A DNA stretch of 53,178 nt, from assembly GCF_002086735.1 (NCBI RefSeq), contig NZ_MVIJ01000040.1, positions 1-53,178 of the forward strand, in the 5' to 3' direction. Below are positions 24,994 to 36,285 of this stretch, piece by piece. Made by a program: the position numbers and the translations under genes. Positions within the stretch are counted from its first letter, which is position 1, and every line of letters begins with the position of its first letter. The notes beneath the pieces are model-generated. The model had not been told where the DNA came from. It did not search any database and saw only the letters and a program-made list of their open reading frames with translations. The DNA is from Mycobacterium scrofulaceum. Lineage in GTDB: Bacteria > Actinomycetota > Actinomycetes > Mycobacteriales > Mycobacteriaceae.

Positions 24994-25308
24994 CTAGGAG
25001 CCGAACTTTTCCAGCAGGGCCTTGCGCTGGCGGTCGCCGAGGCCGCGCAGGCGGCGGGTGGGGGCGATCTCCAGCTCAGTCATGATTTCCTGCGCCTTGA
25101 CCTTGCCCACCTTGGGCAACGCCTCGAGAAGCGCAGAAACCTTCATCTTGCCCAGGACTTCGTCGGTCTCGGCGTCCTTGAGCACCTGGGTGAGGTTGGT
25201 GCCGCCGCGCTTCAGCCGGTCCTTGAGCTCTGCTCGTGCTCGACGTGCGGCAGCCGCCTTCTCCAACGCGGCCGCGCGCTGCTCGTCGGTCAACTGGGGA
25301 AGGGCCAC
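24994..25308 (-). CDS. mihF: Mycobacterial integration host factor (mIHF)
   Basis: A 104-residue basic nucleoid protein required for L5 phage integration and essential in mycobacteria; it bends and compacts DNA. The N terminus is a Lys/Arg-rich helix (EKAAAARRARAELKDRLKRG) and the core contains the helix-two-turn-helix segment KVGKVKAQEIMTELEI followed by RRLRGLGDRQRKALLEKFG. I chose GTG 25308 because GGAGGAAT immediately precedes it; the frame reaches 25329 through a TTG that lacks a binding site. It heads the mihF-gmk-rpoZ-coaBC run. Confidence 0.95.
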   Translation of the reverse strand: MALPQLTDEQRAAALEKAAAARRARAELKDRLKRGGTNLTQVLKDAETDEVLGKMKVSALLEALPKVGKVKAQEIMTELEIAPTRRLRGLGDRQRKALLEKFGS

Positions 25309-25772
25309 GATTCCTCCGTATCTGATCAATCAATTTCAATCGATCTCATTTTGTCTCGCCGGTTCTTCTGCCAGCGGAGACGACCGTACTCAGGCCTCCT
25401 GACGAAATCTAACCCGACCCCCTGGTTCGGGGGGCAAAGTCCCAGCATGCGCCGGGCGTTTGGCCCTCAATTGCGGTTCGTCGCGCGTCGCGCGCGGCGG
25501 CCGCGATCGGCGTCGTCGCGGCGTGGGCGGCACCGCGTCGGGCGCCCGCATATGGCACTTGAGCTGGGGTTTTACCTCGGATTGCCGGGGCGGGCGCCGC
25601 CGCTGGGGCCGCGGCGAAGGGCGGTCCCGGCGACCCGAAACGCCTCGTGCGGGGGATCACGCATTTTCCGTCGCGTGTCGCGCGTGTCGCGCCTGCGCCG
25701 CCCGGACGGCACGGTCACGCGTCGAGCGCTGGTACGGCCCGCGGCCGATCCTCGCCGGGTTACCATTTAGCG
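25309..25772. other. Intergenic region between divergent mihF and the HTH-TOBE gene
   Basis: About 460 bp with no supportable gene. The 100 bp next to mihF are AT-rich (around 25318-25350) and probably a long leader; a minus-strand TTAGAT at 25407-25412 could be its -10. A small hairpin (CCCCC/GGGGG, 25418-25433) lies just upstream. From about 25480 to 25740 the sequence is extremely GC-rich with repeated CGCGTCGCGCG and GTGTCGCG words and only compositional open frames. Confidence 0.45.
25761..25766 (+). promoter_or_regulatory. -10 element of the HTH-TOBE gene
   Basis: TACCAT lies six bases before the GTG at 25773, consistent with a leaderless transcript and supporting that start codon. Confidence 0.5.
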
Positions 25773-26195
25773 GTGTCGAACCTGCGGATCCGTCAGGCCG
25801 CTGAGCTGCTCGGAGTCAGCGACGACACCGTCCGGCGATGGATCAACCAGGGATCGCTGACGGTCGGCCACGACGCGGCCGGCCGCAAGGTCATCGCCAG
25901 CGAGGATCTGGCGCGCTTTTCCCGGTCGAACGCGCCCGCCCCGCCGCCGGACCCGCTGAGTATCGGCAGCTCGGCGCGCAACCGGTTCGTCGGGCTGGTC
26001 ACCAAGGTCACCAGCGACACGGTGATGACGCAGGTGGAGATGCAGTGCGGCCCGTTCACCGTCGTCTCGCTGATGAGCACCGAGGCCGCCGAGGAGCTGC
26101 AGCTGCGGCCCGGCAGCGTCGCCGTGGCCGTCGTGAAGGCCACCACCGTGATCGTGGAGACCGCCCGGCCCAGCACGTCGATGGCGTCGGACTGA
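25773..26195 (+). CDS. HTH (excisionase/MerR-like) plus TOBE-domain regulator
   Basis: A 140-residue two-domain protein. Residues 1-50 are an excisionase/MerR-like helix-turn-helix (IRQAAELLGVSDDTVRRWIN followed by the wing QGSLTVGHDAAGRKVI). After a proline-rich linker, residues about 65-135 form a TOBE/Mop-type domain (RNRFVGLVTKVTSDTVMTQV and LRPGSVAVAVVKATTVIV), the fold that binds molybdate or related oxyanions. This combination suggests a molybdate-responsive regulator, though no modABC genes are in the window. It occupies the mihF-pyrF interval where M. tuberculosis has PE15/PPE20. Confidence 0.75.
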   Translation: MSNLRIRQAAELLGVSDDTVRRWINQGSLTVGHDAAGRKVIASEDLARFSRSNAPAPPPDPLSIGSSARNRFVGLVTKVTSDTVMTQVEMQCGPFTVVSLMSTEAAEELQLRPGSVAVAVVKATTVIVETARPSTSMASD

Positions 26196-26206
26196 CCCCA
26201 CGCTTT

Positions 26207-26278
26207 GCGGGTGCGCTGACGGCTCCGCGGGTGCGCTGACGGCGCAGAAGGGGCCGGATACGCCCTCAGCGCACACCC
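26207..26278. terminator. Direct repeat plus inverted repeat between convergent genes
   Basis: GCGGGTGCGCTGACGGC occurs twice, at 26207-26223 and 26227-26243 (period 20 bp), followed by an imperfect inverted copy GCCCTCAGCGCACACCC at 26262-26278. Either direct copy can pair with the inverted one, so this is a plausible bidirectional terminator for the HTH-TOBE gene and pyrF. Confidence 0.5.
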
Positions 26279-26326
26279 AATGCCAAGAGTTCACCGGCAA
26301 GGGGCTTACAGAGCGGCCGACAGGAC

Positions 26327-27150
26327 CTACAGGGTGCCCAGATAGGCGACGGCGTCCAGCATCCGCTCGCCGGCCGCCCGCAGCTCCGGAATCCCCGGCC
26401 CGGCACGCAGCACCTCGCGGGCCACCGCGGGCAGTAGCTGCGCGGGATCCGCTCCGCCGAGCCCGGCGAGCGCCTCGGGCCGGCCGCCCTGCACGCCCAG
26501 GCCCGGCACCAGCACCGGGCCGCCCAGCGCGCTGAGGTCGGGCGCCTGGAGCACCGTCGCGCCCACCACCACGCCGACGTAGCCGGGCCCGGACGGGGTC
26601 GCCGATTTGTTCACCACGGCCGCCTGGTCGACGACCAGCTGGGCGACCGTGCGGCCGTCGAAGGCGGCGCGCTGTACGGTCGCGCCCTCGGGATTGGAGG
26701 TGGCCGCCAGCACGAACACCCCCCGGTCGTGCGCCGCCGCGGCTTCCAGCAGCGGCCGCAGCGAGCCGAACCCCAGGTAGGGCGACGCGGTCACCGCGTC
26801 GGCGGCCAGCGGCGAATCCCCCGCCCAGGCGGTGGCGTACGCCGCCATCGTGGTGCCGATGTCGCCGCGCTTGGCGTCGGCCAACACCAGCACGCCCGCC
26901 GCGCGCAGGGCAGCGATGGTGCGTTCCAGCACCGCGAACCCGGCCGCGCCGTAGGGCTCGAAGAACGCGACCTGGGGCTTGACGACGGCGAAACCGGAGA
27001 AGGCCTCGGTGCAGATGTCGCAGAAGGCGGCCAGCCCGTCGACGGTGGTCGGCAGATCCCAGGCGCGCAGCAGCTCCGGATGCGGGTCGATGCCCACGCA
27101 GAGCGGGCCGCGCTGCGCCTTGGCCTCGGCCAGCCGCAGGCCGAACCTCG

Positions 27151-27154
<4 letters not shown>
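26327..27154 (-). CDS. pyrF: Orotidine 5'-phosphate decarboxylase
   Basis: Makes UMP from OMP in the last step of de novo pyrimidine synthesis. The 275-residue protein belongs to the longer mycobacterial type-2 OMPDC group; the catalytic charged motif is LADAKRGDIGTTM, with VGIDPHPELL at the N terminus and PGLGVQGG near the phosphate site. The GTG start at 27154 overlaps the carB stop as GTGA. Last gene of the pyr operon. Confidence 0.95.
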
Positions 27155-30504
<3,350 letters not shown>

Positions 30505-30586
30505 TAGCACCCTCCTTCTTTGACGCGAGCGACCGCGTTTGTACACCGTTTACGGCGTGTCGCCGGACAGACACGGTCACTCGCGG

Positions 30587-31717
30587 TCATTGGTGGCCCG
30601 CCATCAGGTCGATGAATTGGTCGAACAGGTATTCCGCGTCGTGTGGGCCGGCGGCGGCCTCGGGGTGGTACTGCACCGAGAACGCCCGCCCGTCAGCGAG
30701 TTTGACGCCTTCGACCACCCCGTCGTTGGCGCATGTGTGGCTGACGACGGCCGGGCCGAACGGCGTGTCGAAGGACTGGCCCGCCTCGCCCTCCAGCGCG
30801 AAGCCGTGGTTCTGCGCGGTGACCGCCACCCGGCCGGTGGCGTGGTCCATGACCGGGATGTTGATGCCGCGGTGGCCGAACACCATCTTGTAGGTGGACA
30901 GGCCCAGCGCCCGGCCCAGGATCTGGTTGCCGAAACAGATGCCGAACAGCGGGATCCCGGCGCCCAGCACCTCGCGGGTGAGCGCGACGACGTCGTCGGC
31001 GGTGGCGGGATCGCCCGGGCCGTTGGACAGGAAAACGCCGTCGGGTGCGATGTCGGCGATCTGCTCGAAGCTCGTCGACGACGGCAGCACGTGGCTGCGG
31101 ACCCCGCGGCGCGCGAAGTTGCGCGGGGTGTTGGTCTTGATGCCCAGGTCCAGCGCGACCACGGTGAACCTCGAAGACCCCGGTGGGCCCTCGGGTTCCA
31201 CGATGTAGCGCTCCGGGGTGCTGACCTCGCCGGCGAGATCGGCGCCCAGCATGGACTCCTGCCCCCGCACCCGCTCCACCAGCTCGGCCGGGTCGGCGAG
31301 CGCCGCACCGGAAAACACCCCGGCCTTCATCGATCCGCGGGTGCGCAGGTGGCGCACCACCGCCCGGGTGTCGATGCCGGCGATCCCGACGACGTGCTGG
31401 CGCACCAGCTCGTCCTCCAGGGTGCCGGTGGCGCGCCAATTCGACGCGCGCGGTGAGGGATCGCGCACGGCGTAGCCGGCGACCCAGATCTTGTCGCCGC
31501 GGCTCTCGGCGTCCTCGTCGTTCCAGCCGGTGTTGCCGATCTGCGGGGCGGTGGCCACCACGATCTGGCGGTGATAGCTGGGATCGGTCAGCGTCTCCTG
31601 GTAGCCGGACATGCCGGTGGAAAACACGGCCTCGCCGAGCGTCTGGCCGACCTTGCCGAACGCCGTTCCGGTGAAGACTCGCCCGTCCTCGAGTACCAGT
31701 AGGGCCTTATTCGTCAC
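30587..31717 (-). CDS. carA: Carbamoyl-phosphate synthase small subunit
   Basis: The 376-residue glutaminase subunit supplying ammonia to CarB. The class I amidotransferase triad is intact: nucleophile in FGICFGNQILG, and His/Glu in VQYHPEAAAGPHD. The N-terminal domain has VFTGTAFGKVGQTLGEAVF and STGMSGYQETLTDPSY. GTG start at 31717 overlaps the stop of the upstream membrane-protein gene as GTGA, although the open frame runs further. Confidence 0.96.
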   Translation of the reverse strand: MTNKALLVLEDGRVFTGTAFGKVGQTLGEAVFSTGMSGYQETLTDPSYHRQIVVATAPQIGNTGWNDEDAESRGDKIWVAGYAVRDPSPRASNWRATGTLEDELVRQHVVGIAGIDTRAVVRHLRTRGSMKAGVFSGAALADPAELVERVRGQESMLGADLAGEVSTPERYIVEPEGPPGSSRFTVVALDLGIKTNTPRNFARRGVRSHVLPSSTSFEQIADIAPDGVFLSNGPGDPATADDVVALTREVLGAGIPLFGICFGNQILGRALGLSTYKMVFGHRGINIPVMDHATGRVAVTAQNHGFALEGEAGQSFDTPFGPAVVSHTCANDGVVEGVKLADGRAFSVQYHPEAAAGPHDAEYLFDQFIDLMAGHQ

Positions 31718-32214
31718 GCTGCTTCCTCTTCCAGCCACTCGGCGTACTCGTCGCGATGGTTGGCCCGAAAGCCGGTGTCGATCTCGACGCCCGACGGCAG
31801 CCGCCACCGGATCGCCAGGATCCCGATCCGGGCCACCGCCCTGCCCCCCATGCTGCGCTCCATGCGGATGTCGGTGATCGAGTCTTTGGGGATCCAAATC
31901 GGCTGAGCCCGTTGGCGTTCCACCAGAATCCCGCCGGAGTAGCGGGTCAGCGCCGCCTTGCTGCGGAAACCCAGGTCACCGGCCGCGATCCGCTCGTTCC
32001 AGTCCGGGGCCATCATGGAACCGCAGTAGTGGCCGCGGGTGGTGGCGATCACCGCGCCCACCTGGTCGGGCACCTCGGGCAGGTCGCCGATCAGTTCCGT
32101 CTGCCGCCGCGAGCGACGCTGCCAGCTGCGCATCATCAGCTGGATGACCACCGCGATGATTACCACCAGCACGGCCGCGAAGATGAGCGACCCCACCAGC
32201 GTCCCCGAATTCAT
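31714..32214 (-). CDS. Conserved membrane-anchored protein in the pyr operon (Rv1382-type)
   Basis: A 166-residue protein with one N-terminal transmembrane helix (about residues 7-27, LVGSLIFAAVLVVIIAVVIQ) and a soluble domain resembling bacterial PH-like folds (GGILVERQRAQPIWIPKDSI and WRLPSGVEIDTGFRANHRDE). It is conserved between pyrC and carA in mycobacteria but has no known pyrimidine function. ATG 32214 overlaps the pyrC stop as ATGA and its own stop overlaps carA, so it is tightly coupled in translation. Confidence 0.85.
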   Translation of the reverse strand: MNSGTLVGSLIFAAVLVVIIAVVIQLMMRSWQRRSRRQTELIGDLPEVPDQVGAVIATTRGHYCGSMMAPDWNERIAAGDLGFRSKAALTRYSGGILVERQRAQPIWIPKDSITDIRMERSMGGRAVARIGILAIRWRLPSGVEIDTGFRANHRDEYAEWLEEEAA

Positions 32215-33515
32215 GCCGGACACTTCCCGTCTCGAGCGGTGACCTTGCCGCGCAGCAGGGTCGCGGTCACGGTGGCGGGCAGCTCCATCGACTCGAACGG
32301 CGTGTTGGCCGACCGGCTGGCCAGACCGGAACCGGCGACGGTCCAGGTGGCGTCGGGGTCGACCACCGTCAGGTTTGCCGGCTCCCCCACCTCCAGCGGG
32401 CGGCCCTGATCGGGCAGCCCGACGATGCTCGCCGGGTTCTCGCTCATCACCCGGGCGACGTCGCGCCAGGTCAGCAGCCCGGGCCGGACCATCGTCTGCA
32501 CCACCACCGACAGCGCGGTCTGCAGGCCGAGCATGCCGGGCCGCGCCGCGGCGAACTCCACGCACTTCTCGTGCTCGGCGTGCGGGGCGTGGTCGGTGGC
32601 CACACAGTCGATGACGCCGTCGGCCAAGGCTTGGCGCAGCGCCGCCGCGTCGCCGGATTCGCGCAGCGGCGGGTTGACGCGATTGCGCCCGTCGTAGCTG
32701 GCCAGCCTGCTGTCGTCGAGCAGCAGGTGATGCGGGGTGACCTCCGCGGTGATCGAAATCCCTTGCCCCTTAGCCCATTTAAGCAACTCGACGGTGCCCG
32801 CGGTGGACGCGTGGCAGATGTGGACGCGGGCGCCGGCGTCGCGGGCCAGCAGCGCGTCGCGGGCGACGATCGACTCCTCGGCGGCCCGCGGCCAGCCCGA
32901 GAGTCCCAGCCGGGCCGCGGTGGGTCCCTCGTGCGCGACGGCGCCGACGGTCAGCCGGGGTTCCTCGGCGTGCTGGGCGATGAGCACCCCCAGGCCGGTG
33001 GCGTACTCGAGGGCGCGGCGCATCACCAGCGGGTCGTGCACGCAGATGCCGTCGTCGGAGAACATCCGAACCTGCGCGGCACCGGCCGCCATCATGCCCA
33101 TCTCGGTGAGCTCGGCGCCGGCCAGTCCGACGGTGACGGCGCCGACGGGGTGCACGTCGACCAGGCCGATCTGCTGGCCGCGGTGCCAGACGTGGTCGGT
33201 GACCACCGGGCTGTCGGCGACCGGATTCGTGTTGGCCATCGCGAACACCGCGGTGTATCCGCCCAAAGCCGCTGCGGCCGAACCGGTTTCGATATCCTCG
33301 GCGTATTCGCGCCCGGGCTCGCGCAGGTGGGTGTGCAGGTCGACCAACCCGGGTAGCAACACGTGATCCGTGGCGTCGATGACGTCGGCGTCTTCGGGGA
33401 TCGCGAGCCCGGCCCCGATCTCGGCGATCTGGCCTTCAAAACCGGGACCGCCGACCAGCACGTCGACCCGGTCACCCTCGCCGTACAACCGCACCCCGCG
33501 GATCAGGACGCTCAT
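32211..33515 (-). CDS. pyrC: Dihydroorotase
   Basis: A 434-residue type I dihydroorotase that cyclises carbamoyl aspartate. Metal-binding VDLHTHLREPGREYAEDIET is at the start of the barrel, further ligands lie in the AEVTPHHLLL region, and the catalytic Asp is in VATDHAPHAEHEK. A small beta-sandwich formed by both ends closes the fold. ATG 33515 overlaps the pyrB stop. Confidence 0.96.
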   Translation of the reverse strand: MSVLIRGVRLYGEGDRVDVLVGGPGFEGQIAEIGAGLAIPEDADVIDATDHVLLPGLVDLHTHLREPGREYAEDIETGSAAAALGGYTAVFAMANTNPVADSPVVTDHVWHRGQQIGLVDVHPVGAVTVGLAGAELTEMGMMAAGAAQVRMFSDDGICVHDPLVMRRALEYATGLGVLIAQHAEEPRLTVGAVAHEGPTAARLGLSGWPRAAEESIVARDALLARDAGARVHICHASTAGTVELLKWAKGQGISITAEVTPHHLLLDDSRLASYDGRNRVNPPLRESGDAAALRQALADGVIDCVATDHAPHAEHEKCVEFAAARPGMLGLQTALSVVVQTMVRPGLLTWRDVARVMSENPASIVGLPDQGRPLEVGEPANLTVVDPDATWTVAGSGLASRSANTPFESMELPATVTATLLRGKVTARDGKCPA

Positions 33516-34471
33516 GCCGCCCCCTCAGTTCCGGCCGACTCGGCGCCGATCAGCACATGGAACAGCACCGCCATCCGCACGTGCACACCGTTGGAAACCT
33601 GTTGCAGCACCGCCGATTGCGACGAGTCGGCCACCGACGACGCGATCTCCATGCCGCGCAGCATCGGACCCGGGTGCAGCACCACCGCGTGGCCGGGCAG
33701 CATCGCCTGGCGGCGATCCGAAAGCCCGTAGCGGGAGGAGTATTCGCGCACCGACGGGAAGAAGCCGCCGTTCATCCGCTCGGCCTGCACGCGCAGCATC
33801 AGCACCGCGTCGGCGGCGGGCAGCTCGGCGTCGAAGTCGCCGGACACGGTGACCGGCCAGCCGTCGACCCCGACCGGCAGTAGCGTCGGCGGGGCGACCA
33901 GCACCACCTCGGCGCCCAGGGTGTTCAGCAGCATGACGTTGGAGCGGGCGACCCGGCTGTGCAGGATGTCGCCGACGATCACGATGCGCCTGCCTTCGAT
34001 GCCGCCGAGGCGCTGGCGGATGGTCAGCGCGTCGAGCAGCGCCTGCGTCGGGTGCTCGTGGGTGCCGTCGCCGGCGTTGATCACCGAGGGGCCGGCGTGG
34101 TCGTCGGCGCATGTCCAGTCGGCGAGCAGGTGGGCCGCCCCGGACGCCGGATGGCGGATGATGAGCGCGTCGGCGCCGGCCGCCCGCAGCGTCAGGGCGG
34201 TGTCGCGCAGCGACTCACCCTTGCCAACCGACGACCCGGCCGCGCTGACGTTGATCACGTCGGCGCTCATCCACTTGCCGGCCACCTCGAACGACACCCG
34301 GGTGCGGGTGGAGTTCTCGTAGAACATGGTGATCACCGTGCGCCCACGCAGGGTCGGCAGCTTCTTGATCTCACGGCCCACCAACGCCTCGGCGAACCGG
34401 TCCGCGTCGTCGAGGATCGCGGTGGCCTCGTCGCGGCCGAGGTCCCCGGCGGCCAGCAGGTGACGCGTCAT
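33512..34471 (-). CDS. pyrB: Aspartate carbamoyltransferase catalytic subunit
   Basis: A 319-residue catalytic chain; no pyrI regulatory chain is present, as usual in actinobacteria. The carbamoyl-phosphate loop is ENSTRTRVSFEVAGK, the active-site region HPTQALLDALTIRQ, and the aspartate-binding PGPMLRGMEIAS is near the C terminus. ATG 34471 overlaps the pyrR stop as ATGA. Confidence 0.96.
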   Translation of the reverse strand: MTRHLLAAGDLGRDEATAILDDADRFAEALVGREIKKLPTLRGRTVITMFYENSTRTRVSFEVAGKWMSADVINVSAAGSSVGKGESLRDTALTLRAAGADALIIRHPASGAAHLLADWTCADDHAGPSVINAGDGTHEHPTQALLDALTIRQRLGGIEGRRIVIVGDILHSRVARSNVMLLNTLGAEVVLVAPPTLLPVGVDGWPVTVSGDFDAELPAADAVLMLRVQAERMNGGFFPSVREYSSRYGLSDRRQAMLPGHAVVLHPGPMLRGMEIASSVADSSQSAVLQQVSNGVHVRMAVLFHVLIGAESAGTEGAA

Positions 34472-35040
34472 CGCGAGATCACCACCCCGTCGCGGCCATC
34501 CTGCTCGCTCAGCAGCACGTGCACGCTCTCGCCGCGGGAGGTGGGCACGTTCTTGCCGACGTAGTCGGCGCGCAGCGGCAATTCGCGGTGGCCGCGGTCG
34601 ACCAGCACCGCCAGCTGCACCGCCCGCGGGCGGCCGACGTCGCGCAGCGCGTCGAGCGCGGAGCGCACGGAGCGCCCGGAGTAGAGCACGTCGTCGACGA
34701 GGATCACCAACGCGTCGTCGATGCCGCCGGCCGGGATCGAGGTGGCCTCCAGCGGCCGCGGCGGCTTTTGCATCAGGTCGTCGCGGTAGAGCGTGATGTC
34801 GAGCCCGCCGCGGCCGACCTCCACGCCGCTGAACTCGGCGATGTGGGTGGCCAGCCGCTCGGCCAGGGTCACGCCCCGGGTCGGGATGCCCAACAGCACC
34901 ACCCGGGGCGCGTCGGGACCGTCCAGCGCGGTCTTTTCGATGATCTGATGCGCGATGCGGGAAATGGTGCGGCCGACGTCGGCCGCCGACATCAGTTCCC
35001 GGGACTCGCGGCCCGAGCCGCTCTCGTCCACAGCACCCAT
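34468..35040 (-). CDS. pyrR: Pyrimidine operon regulator PyrR
   Basis: A 190-residue PRTase-fold protein that senses UMP/UTP and binds pyr mRNA; it may also have uracil phosphoribosyltransferase activity. The PRPP-binding loop is VILVDDVLYSGRSVRSALDA, with GIPTRGVTLAERLA and RELPLRADYVGKNVPTSRGE. ATG 35040 is supported by AAGGAGG at 35052-35058 and by the match to the M. tuberculosis start. The Shine-Dalgarno sequence sits inside a PyrR-binding hairpin, so the protein should repress its own translation and, through overlapping genes, that of the whole operon. Confidence 0.96.
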   Translation of the reverse strand: MGAVDESGSGRESRELMSAADVGRTISRIAHQIIEKTALDGPDAPRVVLLGIPTRGVTLAERLATHIAEFSGVEVGRGGLDITLYRDDLMQKPPRPLEATSIPAGGIDDALVILVDDVLYSGRSVRSALDALRDVGRPRAVQLAVLVDRGHRELPLRADYVGKNVPTSRGESVHVLLSEQDGRDGVVISR

Positions 35041-35051
35041 GCGAGACTTGA

Positions 35052-35088
35052 CCTCCTTCTCCGCCTCGCCGGACGGATCGTTAAAGGA
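35052..35088 (-). promoter_or_regulatory. PyrR-binding hairpin masking the pyrR ribosome-binding site
   Basis: In the minus-strand leader RNA, CCGUCCGGCGAGGCGG folds as CCG, bulged U, CC, loop GGCGA, GG, CGG. This is the layout of the Bacillus PyrR anti-antiterminator loop (CAG-U-CC-AGAGA-GG-CUG). Below it, UCCUU (35084-35088) can pair with AAGGA (35054-35058) of the Shine-Dalgarno sequence. PyrR binding at high UMP would therefore block translation, matching the translational repression known in M. smegmatis. Confidence 0.8.
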
Positions 35089-35103
35089 TGTCGACTGCCC
35101 GGC

Positions 35104-35109
35104 AGCGTA
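35104..35109 (-). promoter_or_regulatory. -10 element of the pyr operon
   Basis: TACGCT on the minus strand would start transcription near 35097, giving a leader of about 57 nt that is just long enough to hold the PyrR hairpin. Confidence 0.45.
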
Positions 35110-35228
35110 GCATCCCTTCAGCCTGCGGCGGCGGGAGGCACGAGGCGGCGCCACCCTCGATCGCCCGCCCCGCCGCAACTACCCCGCCACAGCCGCCCCA
35201 CCCGCCTCGCCGCGCTACCCTGGCGGAA

Positions 35229-35885
35229 ATGACCGGCTCGGGATTCTCGGGATTGCAGCGGATGGATTTCGACGCGCTCTACCGCGGCGAGAGCCCCGGC
35301 GAGGGGATCCCGCCGATGGCCACTCCGCCGTGGGATACCAAGGCACCCAAGGACAGTGTCGTCGCGTGGCATGGCGGCGGCTGGGTCCACGGCGACGTCT
35401 TAGACATCGGCTGCGGGCTCGGCGACAACGCGATCTACCTGGCGCGAAACGGGTTCCGGGTCACCGGGCTGGACATCTCGCCCACCGCGCTGGTCACCGC
35501 CCAGCGGCGGGCGCACGAGGCCGGGGCGGACGTCACGTTCGCGGTGGCCGACTCCACCAAACTGGAGGGCTTCACCGACGCGTTCGACACGGTGATCGAC
35601 AGCGGCATGTTCCACTGCCTGGACGACGACGGCAAGCGCAGCTACGCCGCCGCCGTGCGCCGGGCGTGCAGGCCCGGCGCCACGCTGTTGATCAGCTGCT
35701 TCTCCGACACCAACGGCCCCGACGAGCGGTGGCCCCGGCCGTCGGTCTCGGAGCAGACGCTGCGCGACGTGCTCGGCGGCGCGGGCTGGGACATCGAATC
35801 GCTGGAGCCCGCCACGATGCGCCGCGAGGTGGACGGCTCGCAGGTCGAGATGGCGTTCTGGTACGTGCGGGCGCGGCGCCACTGA
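35229..35885 (+). CDS. Class I SAM-dependent methyltransferase (Rv1377c-type)
   Basis: A 218-residue methyltransferase. Motif I is VLDIGCGLGDNAIYLA, followed by the acidic strand end VTGLDISPTALVTA and FDTVIDSGMFHCLDDDGKR. The N terminus, MDFDALYRGESPGEGIPPM, is characteristic of the thiopurine/tellurite-resistance-like methyltransferase group. Substrate unknown. ATG 35229; the frame opens at 35088. It is divergent from the pyr operon, about 190 bp from pyrR, as Rv1377c is in M. tuberculosis. Confidence 0.85.
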   Translation: MTGSGFSGLQRMDFDALYRGESPGEGIPPMATPPWDTKAPKDSVVAWHGGGWVHGDVLDIGCGLGDNAIYLARNGFRVTGLDISPTALVTAQRRAHEAGADVTFAVADSTKLEGFTDAFDTVIDSGMFHCLDDDGKRSYAAAVRRACRPGATLLISCFSDTNGPDERWPRPSVSEQTLRDVLGGAGWDIESLEPATMRREVDGSQVEMAFWYVRARRH

Positions 35886-35921
35886 ACCGGCCCGGGTGGT
35901 CGGGCGTTGCGGAGAAGACAG

Positions 35922-35927
35922 TACGTT
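35922..35927 (+). promoter_or_regulatory. -10 element of the STAS gene
   Basis: TACGTT ends six bases before the GTG at 35934, consistent with a leaderless message. Confidence 0.45.
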
Positions 35928-35933
35928 CGAATC

Positions 35934-36284
35934 GTGAGCGAGGAGTTCTTCGTCACCCGCCGCGATGCCGGTGACGCGGTGGTGTTGCAGGTCAACGGTG
36001 TGGTGGACATCATCACCGCGCCCTCGCTCGCCACGCACATCGACGTTGCCCTGTCCGGCACGCCCGCGGTGCTCGTCATCGACCTCACCGAGGTGGATTT
36101 CCTGTCCTCCGCCGGCATCACCGTGCTGGTCGAGGTGCATCGCCTGACCGAGAACAGCCCGACCTCGCTGCGGGTGGCGGCCGACGGCTCGGCCACCAGC
36201 AGGCCGCTGCGCATCGTGGGCCTCGACGAGTTCATCGACCTCTATCCCACCGTCTCGGAGGCGCTGGACGGGCGACAGTCCTAG
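35934..36284 (+). CDS. Anti-anti-sigma factor (STAS domain, RsfA-like)
   Basis: A 116-residue single STAS-domain protein. The core VLQVNGVVDIITAPSLATHI leads to the switch region VIDLTEVDFLSSAGITVLVE, where the Ser pair next to the conserved Asp-Phe-Leu is the usual phosphorylation or redox-control site. By homology with M. tuberculosis Rv1365c (RsfA) it should bind an anti-sigma factor of the RsbW/UsfX type and free a stress sigma factor; no anti-sigma partner is encoded here. It is followed immediately by a serine hydrolase gene. Confidence 0.85.
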   Translation: MSEEFFVTRRDAGDAVVLQVNGVVDIITAPSLATHIDVALSGTPAVLVIDLTEVDFLSSAGITVLVEVHRLTENSPTSLRVAADGSATSRPLRIVGLDEFIDLYPTVSEALDGRQS

Positions 36285-36285
36285 T

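Noticed and set aside
25409..25660. Short minus-strand frame upstream of mihF
   Set aside because: Low-complexity Ala/Pro/Arg sequence caused by extreme GC content; overlaps the likely mihF promoter.
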